Virus record (IMG/VR): IMGVR_UViG_3300031963_000271
Location: 1-45,833 of that record
From: a virus
Reading direction: 5' to 3' (one strand)
Length of the DNA: 45,833 nt
The notes beneath the pieces are model-generated. The model made no database searches and was not told the DNA's origin. It saw only the letters and a list, made by a program, of their open reading frames with translations. Position numbers and translations under genes: made by a program. Shown here one piece after another: positions 20,429 through 29,700 of this stretch (the stretch's first letter is position 1; each line of letters begins with the position of its first letter).

Positions 20429-22009
20429 ATGACAGTCGAGGTAGTCGAAGAGCAGGCAGTCAAGCTGCTTTGCCCGCATGACTTTGCGCAAGCAGTCACG
20501 CAGTGCATCCCCCGCAGCGAGATCATCGGAGTACGCGGCAGCGACTCTGAGTTGTTGGTCTATTGGGGGATGGAAGAGATGCAGCGGTTGGCGCGAGTCG
20601 CGCCCCTGCACATGAAGCTACCGTCCCCCATCGAGCGGGACTACAACTGGCCGGGGATGTTCACGCCGTTTGAGCATCAGAAAGACACCGCCAGATTCCT
20701 CACGCTGCACAAACGCGCCTTCTGTTTCAACGAAGCAGGAACCGGAAAGACTTCCGCTGCCATCTGGGCTGCTGACTATTTAATGAGTCAGGGTCTGGTG
20801 AAGCGCTGTTTAGTCATCTGCCCGCTGTCCATCATGCAAGCGGCTTGGCAGTCTGACCTGTTCAAAACAGCGATGCACCGAACGAGCGCAATCGCGCATG
20901 GATCGATTTCCAAGCGCGAGAAGGTCATACGCGGCTCATACAACTTCGTCATCATCAACTTCGACGGCGTCGGGACCGTAGAGAAAGCCATCTCTGAGTC
21001 CAACTTTGATCTCATCATCGTAGATGAAGCAAACGCCTATAAGAATCCCACCACCAAGCGCTGGAAGACCCTGGCAAAGCTGGTAAGACCTGAGTCTTAC
21101 CTGTGGATGATGACGGGCACACCTGCTGCGCAGTCCCCGATGGATGCTTACGGACTAGCCAAGATGGTCAACCCGGAAGCGGTTCCGAAGCGCATGTCTG
21201 CGTGGCAAGAGCGGGTGATGACGCAGTACTCCCGCTTCGTGTGGAAGCCCAAGCCCCATGCACGGCAGATCGTCTTTGAGACGCTTCAGCCAGCGATACG
21301 CTACGAGAAAGCAGACTGCCTGGACTTGCCCGATGTCATGTACCAGACTAGGGAAATCCCTCTTACGCCACAAGTCCAGCGATATTACAAAGAACTCAAG
21401 GACCAGATGCTCATCAAGGCGGCGGGGGAGCAGATCACGACGGTCAACGCGGCTGCGGCACTGACGAAACTTCTTCAGTTGTCGGGCGGCGCGGTGTACA
21501 CCGACGACAGGAACGTCCTTGAGTTTGACATTTCCCCGCGCCTCAACGTCCTGAAAGAAGTCATTGAGGAATCAAGCAACAAGCTACTCGTCTTTGTGCC
21601 CTACAGCCACACGATCAGGCTCGTCTGCGACTTCCTCAATCAGTGTGGTATCACCAATGAAGCCATTCAGGGAGATGTGAGCGCAAGACAGCGCGCAGAA
21701 ATCTTCAAGTGTTTCCAGACGGTCGCTGATCCGCGTGTGCTCGTGATCCAACCACAAGCCGCTTCGCACGGGGTCACGCTGACTGCTGCCGACACGGTGG
21801 TCTTCTGGTCACCTGTGACATCAGTCGAGACTTACCTGCAGTGCATCGCCCGCGTAGATCGCGTCGGGCAGAAGAACAAGATGACAGTAATCCACCTTGA
21901 AGGGTCCGAGGTGGAACGGCGCATGTACTCCCTGCTGCAAGGCAAGGTGGACCTGCACGAAAAACTAGTGGACCTCTACCGTGATGAGATGGGAATAACC
22001 AATGAGTGA
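20429..22009 (+). CDS. SNF2-type superfamily 2 helicase
   Basis: 526-residue DNA translocase with both RecA-like domains. Motif I NEAGTGKTS at 101-109, motif II VDEAN at 198-202 (DEAN where DEAH or DEXH is usual), motif III MMTGTPAAQ around 227-235, and motif VI QCIARVDRVGQKN around 470-482. The N-terminal 70 residues are an extra domain. It likely unwinds or remodels DNA ahead of the phage polymerase or at stalled forks. First gene of the operon from the promoter at 20358. Stop overlaps the next start by 8 bases. Confidence 0.93.
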   Translation: MTVEVVEEQAVKLLCPHDFAQAVTQCIPRSEIIGVRGSDSELLVYWGMEEMQRLARVAPLHMKLPSPIERDYNWPGMFTPFEHQKDTARFLTLHKRAFCFNEAGTGKTSAAIWAADYLMSQGLVKRCLVICPLSIMQAAWQSDLFKTAMHRTSAIAHGSISKREKVIRGSYNFVIINFDGVGTVEKAISESNFDLIIVDEANAYKNPTTKRWKTLAKLVRPESYLWMMTGTPAAQSPMDAYGLAKMVNPEAVPKRMSAWQERVMTQYSRFVWKPKPHARQIVFETLQPAIRYEKADCLDLPDVMYQTREIPLTPQVQRYYKELKDQMLIKAAGEQITTVNAAAALTKLLQLSGGAVYTDDRNVLEFDISPRLNVLKEVIEESSNKLLVFVPYSHTIRLVCDFLNQCGITNEAIQGDVSARQRAEIFKCFQTVADPRVLVIQPQAASHGVTLTAADTVVFWSPVTSVETYLQCIARVDRVGQKNKMTVIHLEGSEVERRMYSLLQGKVDLHEKLVDLYRDEMGITNE

Positions 22010-22406
22010 TGCAGAACAGTTAGTCAAAACCTATTTGACGATCCGGGCCGAACGTGAAAACCTCAAGGCCAAGTTTGAAGCAGAGGACGACAAGCTGAAG
22101 GGCGACATGAGCGCCATCGAAGCTGCGCTCCTCGCCATGTGTGGAGAAATCAACACCAACGGGCTACGCACTGCCTTTGGCACCGTGACTCGCACCATCA
22201 AGGATCGGTACTTCTGTACCGATTGGGAGCAACTCAAGAAGTTCATCGAGCAGCAGGGGAACATCGACCTGCTGGAGCGAAGGATTCACCAACGTAACTT
22301 CAAGGAATTCATGTCTGAGCGGCAGGAAGACGGTCTGCCACCCGGCGTGAACGTGCTACGGGAATACGACATCGTAGTACGTAAAGCAAGCAATACCGTC
22401 CAGTAA
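22002..22406 (+). CDS. Hypothetical coiled-coil protein, 134 aa
   Basis: An N-terminal coiled coil (YLTIRAERENLKAKFEAEDDKLKGDMSAIEAALLAMC) is followed by a strand region (GLRTAFGTVTRTIKDRYFCTDWEQLKKFIEQQGNIDLLERRIHQRNFKEFM). The arrangement recalls Gam or Gp157-like phage proteins that protect DNA ends, and the gene lies before the ssDNA-binding candidate, but the sequence is not close enough for me to name it. Confidence 0.65.
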   Translation: MSDAEQLVKTYLTIRAERENLKAKFEAEDDKLKGDMSAIEAALLAMCGEINTNGLRTAFGTVTRTIKDRYFCTDWEQLKKFIEQQGNIDLLERRIHQRNFKEFMSERQEDGLPPGVNVLREYDIVVRKASNTVQ

Positions 22407-22421
22407 CTTTCAGTGAGCACC

Positions 22422-23255
22422 ATGTCAAACGAAATCGCAAACATCATCCAAAGCCTGCCCTCCATCGTTGAGACCGGACTCGACGAAGACACCCTTGCCG
22501 TTGCTGGCAATGCGGTAATGGGCAACAAGCGCATCAGCATCAAGGGGCGCGTTTTCCGCAAGATCGTTTCTGGTAAGGAACAGTCGGTCAACACCGACAA
22601 CCACATGAACGTGATCTTCGTGAAGCTGTCCCATGACGCTTCACGCACGTTCTACTCATCTACGTACAAGGAGGGTTCCAAGGTCTCCCCCGTCTGCTGG
22701 TCCGCAGACTCCAAAGTCCCGAGTCCTGACGTTTCCAACCCGTGCGCTTCTAGCTGCTCGGAGTGCCCCAACTCTGTGAAGGGTTCAGGGCAAGGCGGTC
22801 AAGGCACAGCCTGCAAGCTGTCGTGGCGCACTGCAGTCGTATTGGCGAATGATCCCGAGGGAGATGTTTACCAACTCGTGTTGCCCGCTACCTCTGCATT
22901 CGGCAAGGAAGAGAACGGGCGCTGGCCGTTCCGTCCGTACATCCAGATGCTGGCAAACAATAACGTCAGCGCTGGCAGTGTCGTGACCAAGATGCAGTTC
23001 GACATCAACTCGCCTGTTCCGCGTTTGCTTTTCTCTCCTGTTGAGGCTGTGCCCCCGCAGTACCGGGAAGCCATCAAGCGGCAGGGCAAGACCCCCGCTG
23101 CTGAGAACGCTATCAAGCTGACTGTCTATAAGACAGATGGCGGGGATGAGGGGGAGGCACCCCCCAGTGAACCCGTGCGGCGTGAGGCTAAGCGCGAAGA
23201 CACTCAGCAGGTTTCGGATGCGTCTGAAGTCATCAAGCGCTGGGCCAAGAAGTAA
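22422..23255 (+). CDS. Probable ssDNA-binding protein, Cys-rich insert
   Basis: 277 residues from ATG 22422 (a GTG at 22413 is an alternative). Beta-rich core with KRISIKGRVFRKIV and a Cys cluster (CASSCSECPNSV, then TACKLSWRTAVV) that may bind zinc, and an acidic/charged C-terminal tail (EGEAPPSEPVRREAKREDTQQVSD). The core-plus-tail layout and the place between helicase and primase fit a single-strand binding protein. This is an inference; I see no clear OB-fold signature. Confidence 0.55.
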   Translation: MSNEIANIIQSLPSIVETGLDEDTLAVAGNAVMGNKRISIKGRVFRKIVSGKEQSVNTDNHMNVIFVKLSHDASRTFYSSTYKEGSKVSPVCWSADSKVPSPDVSNPCASSCSECPNSVKGSGQGGQGTACKLSWRTAVVLANDPEGDVYQLVLPATSAFGKEENGRWPFRPYIQMLANNNVSAGSVVTKMQFDINSPVPRLLFSPVEAVPPQYREAIKRQGKTPAAENAIKLTVYKTDGGDEGEAPPSEPVRREAKREDTQQVSDASEVIKRWAKK

Positions 23256-23578
23256 TGGCTAGGCCCTACGACAAGGCCCGCGCTGCCGAGTTGATTGTGT
23301 ATACCGGGGACAAACTCGGTATGCGTTTCGGTTCGGCGGCGCTACGCGCCAATCTTCCGATGACGTATCTGGCACAGATGTTCGGTCTGACCCGCAATGC
23401 AGTGGGGCGGTGGTATGCCGGTGGTGGCGTAACTCCCAAGCATCAGCCTGTCGTCGAAACACTCATACAAGTCTTTGAAGGGGATCTTCGTGCTGGTGAA
23501 CTTCCAGCAAAAAATCTAACCGCTGCCCGCGAGTACATCGACGGTCTCAAGGGTCTCGGCATCGACTGCTCCAAGTAA
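23255..23578 (+). CDS. Helix-turn-helix protein, 107 aa
   Basis: Start overlaps the previous stop (TAATG). Residues about 34-56 (LPMTYLAQMFGLTRNAVGRWYAGG) form a helix-turn-helix of the Cro/C1 or AlpA type; the C-terminus is helical. Last gene of the operon that starts at 20429 and directly followed by a terminator. The operon promoter carries TACGTCAC-like sites, so this protein is a candidate for the regulator of that site, possibly autoregulatory. Confidence 0.75.
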   Translation: MARPYDKARAAELIVYTGDKLGMRFGSAALRANLPMTYLAQMFGLTRNAVGRWYAGGGVTPKHQPVVETLIQVFEGDLRAGELPAKNLTAAREYIDGLKGLGIDCSK

Positions 23579-23593
23579 CTTTACTTGGTCCAC

Positions 23594-23620
23594 AAAGGCG
23601 GGGGAAACCCCGCCTTTCTT
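23594..23620 (+). terminator. Rho-independent terminator after the HTH gene
   Basis: 10-bp stem AAAGGCGGGG/CCCCGCCTTT (23594-23603, 23608-23617), GAAA tetraloop, then CTT. The T-run is short. It lies before the primase gene, whose open frame extends upstream through it but whose start is downstream. Confidence 0.8.
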
Positions 23621-23632
23621 GTCTCTGCGAAC

Positions 23633-26524
23633 ATGAACCAACAATTCTTTGAGAAAATTTTGCCGACGCAGGGCACCTACTGTGTAGCGTCAATAAAGGG
23701 AACAGGGAAAGACAAGACCATCATTCCGCGATTCACGGAGGACGCGGACAAGGTTATCGACATTTTGCAGGCACTGTCCGTTCCCGGTGCCAATCTGTAC
23801 TTCACCCCCGGAACCTATGAAGGGTTCAGGCGCAACGCAGATGAATGCGTTGCGATGAAGGCTTTCTTCCTTGACCTTGACTACATGCACGGCAAGTTCG
23901 TGTACGTCAGCAAGGAAGCCGCAATCTCAGACACAAAAAGATTCTGCGATGAGATAGGGTGGCCGCATCCTGTCTTGGTCGATTCTGGTGGTGGTATCCA
24001 CGCCTACTGGATCTTTGACGAAGACATCCCCGGCGACGAGTGGAAGGTCTACGCCGAGCGGTTCAAGCAGTTGTGCATTGACCGCAATATGGTCATCGAC
24101 CAAGCCGTACCCGCAGACGCTGCACGTCTGATGCGTGTACCGGGTACGTTGAACTACAGGTATGACCCGCCAGAGCCTGCGCAACTTTTAACGGACGTGT
24201 TCACGTATCCGCTTGAACAGTTGATAGGGGCCTTGCCAGAAGAGTCACCGCCTGTATTGACAGAGGTAGCAAGTGTCTTGGCGGGCGCTGAGAAAGGTCT
24301 CGACGAAGAGACCCGCCGTATTTGGGAAGAGCAACGCAAGAACTTCGAATTCAGTTTTGACAAGATCGCCCTCCAAAGTCTTGAAGGCAGCGGCTGCAAT
24401 CAGATAAAGGAAGCAATCCTCAACGCAGACAAACTGCCTGAACCCCAGTGGTACGCCGCAGTGTCTGTGGCTATACGCTGCACCGAGGGAATGGAGGCGG
24501 TTCACAAACTTTCAGAAGAATATCCTGGGTACTCAAAAGAAGAAACCGAGCGCAAAGCCCAGCAGTCGCTCGACAACGCTACAGGAGCACATAGTTGTGA
24601 AGCATTTGAATCAATCAACGCCGAAGGATGCAAGGGATGCCCTTATCGAGGAAAACTCGGAAAGATGGGTCCAATCTCTCTTGGAAAAGTCTTACGAGTT
24701 CCTGAGCCCGCCGAAACCGTTGAGGCCGATGAAGAGGAGTCAGTTCGGAAAGAAGAGAGTCCCCGTGCTACGTTCTTCCCCGACTTCCTCAAACCCTTTG
24801 TAAAAGGCGTTAATGGCGGCATCTACTACCTGCCGCCTCCGAAGCACTTGAAGGATGGCAGAGTCATACAAGATGATCCTCATTTGATCCTGGCCCATAA
24901 CCTGTACGCAATCAAACGGCTGTACAGCCCTCACGATGGGGAGTGCTTGGTGATGAACCTTGAACTTCCTATGGACGGGATCAGAGAGTTCACTCTACCG
25001 CTCAAAGAGGTGGCGTCACAGGAGAAGCTGAAGGCGGCGCTGGCAACACAAGGGGTTGTGTTTGAGCCTCTAAAAATCTCTCAGATAGCAAGTTATTTGA
25101 TGAAGTGGGGGTCGTTCCTCATCAACACAGGAAAGGCAGACAAGATGTACATGCAACAAGGTTGGACTGAAAACTGCCAGTCATTCGTACTGGGCGCGAC
25201 GGAATACGAAGCGCGGGGTACTCGCCCCTCGCCGCCTTCGATCTGGTCAAGAAACATCTCCAAGTACCTGACGATGGGCGGCAGCTACGAGGAGTGGAAG
25301 CAGAGCATCCAGATGCTCAATGACCCAGGCTACGAGCTTCACGCTTTCATTTTTCTTTGTGGTTTGGCATCACCCCTGATGGAGTTCAGTACGGTCAATG
25401 GCGTGACAGTCTCAGCGATGGGTGAATCTGGTAGTGGCAAGACCGGCGCGATGTACGCCGCCATGAGTGTGTGGGGCCGACCCGATGCTCTGGCGCTCAA
25501 CGACGGTACAGCCAACGGCCTGATCCAGCGCATGGTGAACATGAAGAACCTGCCGTTCCCGTTGGACGAGCAGTCGAACTTGTCGCCTAAGGAAGCCTCT
25601 GATCTGCTCTACAAGGTGTCAGCCGGTCGGTCCAAACTGCGAATGCAAGCCTCCAATAACGCAGAGCGCCCCCAGGACTACCTCACAAAGCTGATCTGTA
25701 TCGCCACAGTCAACCAGTCTTTGAAGGACAAGGTGGGGCAGTTCAAAGCCGATGCGTCAGCAGAAGAGATGCGTCTGCTTGAGTTGACTCTCTATCGCCC
25801 CAAGACCCTGACTGAGCCTCGTGGCCGGACCATGTTCGATTCCCTCAAGAGGAACTACGGCCATGCGGGTCCGATCTACGTATCGCGCCTGATGGATCTT
25901 GGCGCACCCAGACTCAGCCAGATGGTCAACGAAGAAACCACTCGGGTCACAGAGCGCTTCACTGGCAAGAGCGAGTACCGCTTCCTGATCGGCTTGGCAG
26001 GTGTGGTGTTTGCTGCAGAGCGAATTGCGCGAGAGGTTGGTATATGCGAATTCGATTTGGAGCGAATCAGCGCCGTAGTGTTCGGTGAGTTGGGCCGCAC
26101 ACTCAGGGAAACTACTGAGTCCAAGCTAGACAACACCCTGGTTCTCGGTGACTTCTTGGCAAGTTCTGCGCAAAACATCCTGCTGGCGATGGACGGCAAG
26201 ATTGGCACGGTCACACCACGAGGGGCGCTATCTGCTCGGGTAGAGATTACAACCGGACAGAAGGACTGCGATGTCTTCATCTCCGTCACTGCCCTGAAGC
26301 AGTATCTGGCTGAACGGCAGTTGTCTGTGGGTATGTTTGAGCGCGAACTGAAGATGCTCGGTAATCTTCAGGGCAAGGTGAAGAAGCGACTTGGCGCTGG
26401 CTGGTCAGGGCTGGGCCACGTGAACTTGTTCGCGTACCACTTCAAGATGCCTACGTCCGATTTTGCACTACCGGAAGACATTTATGGCAGCAGAGAAAAC
26501 GCCTCCTCCGCCCTCGCCGCTTGA
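23633..26524 (+). CDS. Primase-polymerase/helicase fusion protein
   Basis: 963 residues. The N-terminal archaeo-eukaryotic primase (PrimPol) domain has FFLDLDY (catalytic DxD near 81-83), SGGGIHAYW (SxH near 118-126) and RLMRVPGTLNYR (near 165-176). A zinc-like segment CEAFESINAEGCKGCPY follows near 320-340. The C-terminal DUF927/SF3-like ATPase has Walker A MGESGSGKTG near 594-604 and PLDEQSN near 643 as Walker B. The ATG 23633 is preferred because the longer frame would start inside the terminator. It should make primers and unwind the fork for the family A polymerase. Confidence 0.88.
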   Translation: MNQQFFEKILPTQGTYCVASIKGTGKDKTIIPRFTEDADKVIDILQALSVPGANLYFTPGTYEGFRRNADECVAMKAFFLDLDYMHGKFVYVSKEAAISDTKRFCDEIGWPHPVLVDSGGGIHAYWIFDEDIPGDEWKVYAERFKQLCIDRNMVIDQAVPADAARLMRVPGTLNYRYDPPEPAQLLTDVFTYPLEQLIGALPEESPPVLTEVASVLAGAEKGLDEETRRIWEEQRKNFEFSFDKIALQSLEGSGCNQIKEAILNADKLPEPQWYAAVSVAIRCTEGMEAVHKLSEEYPGYSKEETERKAQQSLDNATGAHSCEAFESINAEGCKGCPYRGKLGKMGPISLGKVLRVPEPAETVEADEEESVRKEESPRATFFPDFLKPFVKGVNGGIYYLPPPKHLKDGRVIQDDPHLILAHNLYAIKRLYSPHDGECLVMNLELPMDGIREFTLPLKEVASQEKLKAALATQGVVFEPLKISQIASYLMKWGSFLINTGKADKMYMQQGWTENCQSFVLGATEYEARGTRPSPPSIWSRNISKYLTMGGSYEEWKQSIQMLNDPGYELHAFIFLCGLASPLMEFSTVNGVTVSAMGESGSGKTGAMYAAMSVWGRPDALALNDGTANGLIQRMVNMKNLPFPLDEQSNLSPKEASDLLYKVSAGRSKLRMQASNNAERPQDYLTKLICIATVNQSLKDKVGQFKADASAEEMRLLELTLYRPKTLTEPRGRTMFDSLKRNYGHAGPIYVSRLMDLGAPRLSQMVNEETTRVTERFTGKSEYRFLIGLAGVVFAAERIAREVGICEFDLERISAVVFGELGRTLRETTESKLDNTLVLGDFLASSAQNILLAMDGKIGTVTPRGALSARVEITTGQKDCDVFISVTALKQYLAERQLSVGMFERELKMLGNLQGKVKKRLGAGWSGLGHVNLFAYHFKMPTSDFALPEDIYGSRENASSALAA

Positions 26525-26711
26525 CGAGCCGCTGTGGATTTTCCCGTTTGAAGTGATGGAGGTGGGGGAGAGTTTCTTCGTCCCCACCATGAAACCCGCG
26601 TTCTTAACTTACTCGGTAGAAAACGGAGCCAAGCGCGCCCGTGTCAAAGTCAAGGTCTACACCACGACAAAAGACGGAGTGCTTGGCATCCGAGTTTGGC
26701 GTACAGGTTAG
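26484..26711 (+). CDS. Hypothetical protein, 75 aa
   Basis: Starts inside the primase gene (41-base overlap) behind GGAAG. It begins MAAEKTPPPPSPLDEPLWIFPFEVMEVGESFFVPTMKPAF, with a C-terminal basic beta hairpin (RARVKVKVYTTTKDGVLGIRVWRTG). This 'FPF..M.VG.SFFVP' pattern is widespread in small phage proteins near replication genes; function unknown. The stop overlaps the stop of the convergent 2,430-aa gene. Confidence 0.75.
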   Translation: MAAEKTPPPPSPLDEPLWIFPFEVMEVGESFFVPTMKPAFLTYSVENGAKRARVKVKVYTTTKDGVLGIRVWRTG

Positions 26712-29700
26712 GGTGTCAACTCACTGATCTGTTCAAACGCGGTGAGAAGGTTGCGCTTGACCAAGTTCTGAATGGGCTTCAAGTTATCAAGCATCTCACC
26801 ACGTTCTTTCGGGGTGTACTCCCGATTGATACGGATGTCGTTCATCATCTTGCGGATGTCACGCAACTGTCCGTTGACCTGCGAGTTGTAGTAGTCAACA
26901 AGGTACTTGTGAGTCGGGTTGTCTTGTAAATACTCAGAGTACCCCACAGGGTTGTTGCTCTTGAGCGTGTTCAGCCGACGCTCAATATCCTTGATCTTGT
27001 TCTCAACATTAGAGAACTGCCGCGCATCAAAGTTTGACGGAGACCCGAAGAAACTCTCGAAAACAATCGAGTCTCTCTTTGGATCAAACTCCTTGAACCC
27101 GGTGGCCGACATAGCCAGTCCGGAGACGCCGGAGATACCACGCATGATGCCGTCAGCGTAGTTGTTGGCAAAGAAGTACATGGTGTTCGGGCTCCAGTCG
27201 ATGCCGCCGTTTGTGGCATCAAAAAGGAATCGAGCCGCCTGCTTGTACATCTCAGGGATGTTGTCCCCGCCCGTGTAGGCATCCCCGGCACGAGACTGCC
27301 GGTTGTTGTAAATCTCTCGGCCCAAACCGTCCTTGTTCATCACGAACTCAAGGAACGGACGGAACGCTGACGGTGTGGCCGTATCCATCAAGAACGCCGC
27401 AGGCTCATCGATTGGGCTGATGCGCGAGAACGGCAGGGGTAGGAAGGAGTCGAGCCCGATGCTGATGATGTTAGACAGCGCTTCCTTTGGCGTAGTGTGT
27501 CCACCAATAGTAGAAGCAAGCTGTGCCCCTGTAGCAGCAAAAGAACCGAGTCCGAAACCCCACGGGATTTGAATCGCGTTATCCATTCCGGGAAGGAAGA
27601 AACGCGCATTGCGTGTCCATCGTGCGGGGTCATCAGTCGCAACCTTATTGCGTTCCTGATCATCGTCGTCAGACAGCATCAGTGCCATCACGTAGACAGC
27701 CATCCCCATGCCAAGCAGGCTGGCAGACATCGCACGTGCATCGGAACTCTTCTTGTAAGCGTCCGCGATTGCCTTGTTGATCTCATCTGCTGATGCCTTC
27801 ATCGCCCCACCACGGGCTTTCATCAGATCAGCGGTTACCTTCTTCTGTGCATTCGTGTAGTTGGTGAAAGCAGGCAACACAGCATCCAGCGCACGAACCG
27901 CGCCCGTAGCAGCGGGGCGGAAGAACATGAAGGCTGCGCCCATCGCCTTGCCCCACTCACCGACTTGCTCAAAGTTAGCGAGGTTCTTGGTGTACTCAGC
28001 AGCGCGGTTGGAGGCGTAGTCTTCCAGTTCAGCACCGGAGAGGTTCTTGCCCTTACCCTCTTGCAGCATGTTCTTCTTCAGGACACGATACGAGGCAGTG
28101 CGGCTTGCCAACTCAAACATATCGGTCCAGTAGTCGAATACCTTCTCGACCTGATCCTTGGTCTTCAGGACGTTGTTGCGCCCCACGTCTTTCAGCAGTT
28201 CCTGCATCTGCCCCTTGGCAGCGATACCCTGGATGTACGAGACACGCCCGCCTTTCTCCAGATACTCCAGCATGTCGGCTACGTAGGGGTCTTTCGCCGC
28301 CATAGCCTTGGCTTCGCCTACCCTGTTGTTCGCCATCAGGTAAGCAATCTTTGCAGACTTGAACAGGCCCCCGTTTGTAGCAACTTGGCGCGAAACCTCC
28401 GCGATCAGTTGGTACGAAGCCTTCGGACCAAGTTCAGCTCCTAGCGTGTAGGCGTTGGTAAGCAAGTCACGCACAAAGTTCATCGGGGCAAACGGCAGGC
28501 TGTAGCGGGTGTGGAGCTGCCCGATACCGCTGGTAATGGCATTTGCTTTTTCCAGCAACGGGTTTGCCTCACGGTACGTGCGGCGCACAGCCTCTGCTTC
28601 CAGATTACTCTGAAGCTTGACCACCCGGATGTCACCATTCGGCTCGTAGTGCAAGATGACCTTCTCACCCTGCGCTGCCTTCAAAGCATCTGGGTTGTTG
28701 GCCCGCTCTTCAAACTTGATGACCGTCTTTGCATCACCCTTGAGGATGCCGTCGTTCACAGCATTCTTGATGGAGAGCGTCAGGTCTTTGCGCCCCAACC
28801 GCATCGCAGCGCGGGCACCGTCAGCAAGAGACTGCAACACGGGGTTGTCAGAGTCAGACTCCCGGCCACCGAAAGCGAGTTCTTTTTCTTGCAGTTCGCC
28901 ACCAATCTTGCGGGACTTCAGAGGATCGAGGTCTTCATCGGCTTCTAGCGCACCGGGGCGACCCTTCAGAGGGACGTAGTGTTTCCAGCCATTGAAAGCG
29001 ACGATGTTGGAGACGCCTTGAGACCAGTAGTTAGCCTCTTTGTTCAGCTCAATAGTTTCTTTCTGGACTTCCTTGAGCTTGTCAAAGACATCCTTCAGCA
29101 TGTCCTGATTGAACTCGGAGGTCGTGCCCGTGTAGAACTTGCGCATCTCAGCAAGCTCTTTGGTCGTGTAGTTACCAGCTACGTTGTACTTCTCAGACTT
29201 CTCATCAAACAGCTTCGCCGCCATCTCCGGAGTGACGGGCTTGGCCTTGCCAGCAGGTCCAACAAACTTGGCGTGGTTGTTGGGGTCGTTGACGATTTTG
29301 TCCAGCATCTGACGGTACTTGACCGCATCTGCTTCTTTGGTTGTCGGATGAGCAAGACTCTCCAGAATCTTCTTACGCGCTGCGTCTGCTGCTGGTTCCA
29401 GCGGAACTGTCTTGATGTACTTGACTTTGCGGCGCTCCGGCTCGTGCATGACGATGGAGTAGCCATGCAGAACTTGCAGGGCCTCATCAACTGTCAGCTT
29501 GTGTACGGTGGCAAAGTTCTCGATTGCCTTGTGGACATCATTGGTCTTGCCAGCAAGCCTGTTGACGAAGTTCCACCATGCGCGGCCTGTAGCCAACGTG
29601 GCTTGTGACCAGACGTTGTTGATCTTGTCGCCCGTGTAGATGATCTTGCCGAAGGCATCGTACTTTTCCTGGGCGCGTTTCAACGGTTCCTGAGCGTTCT

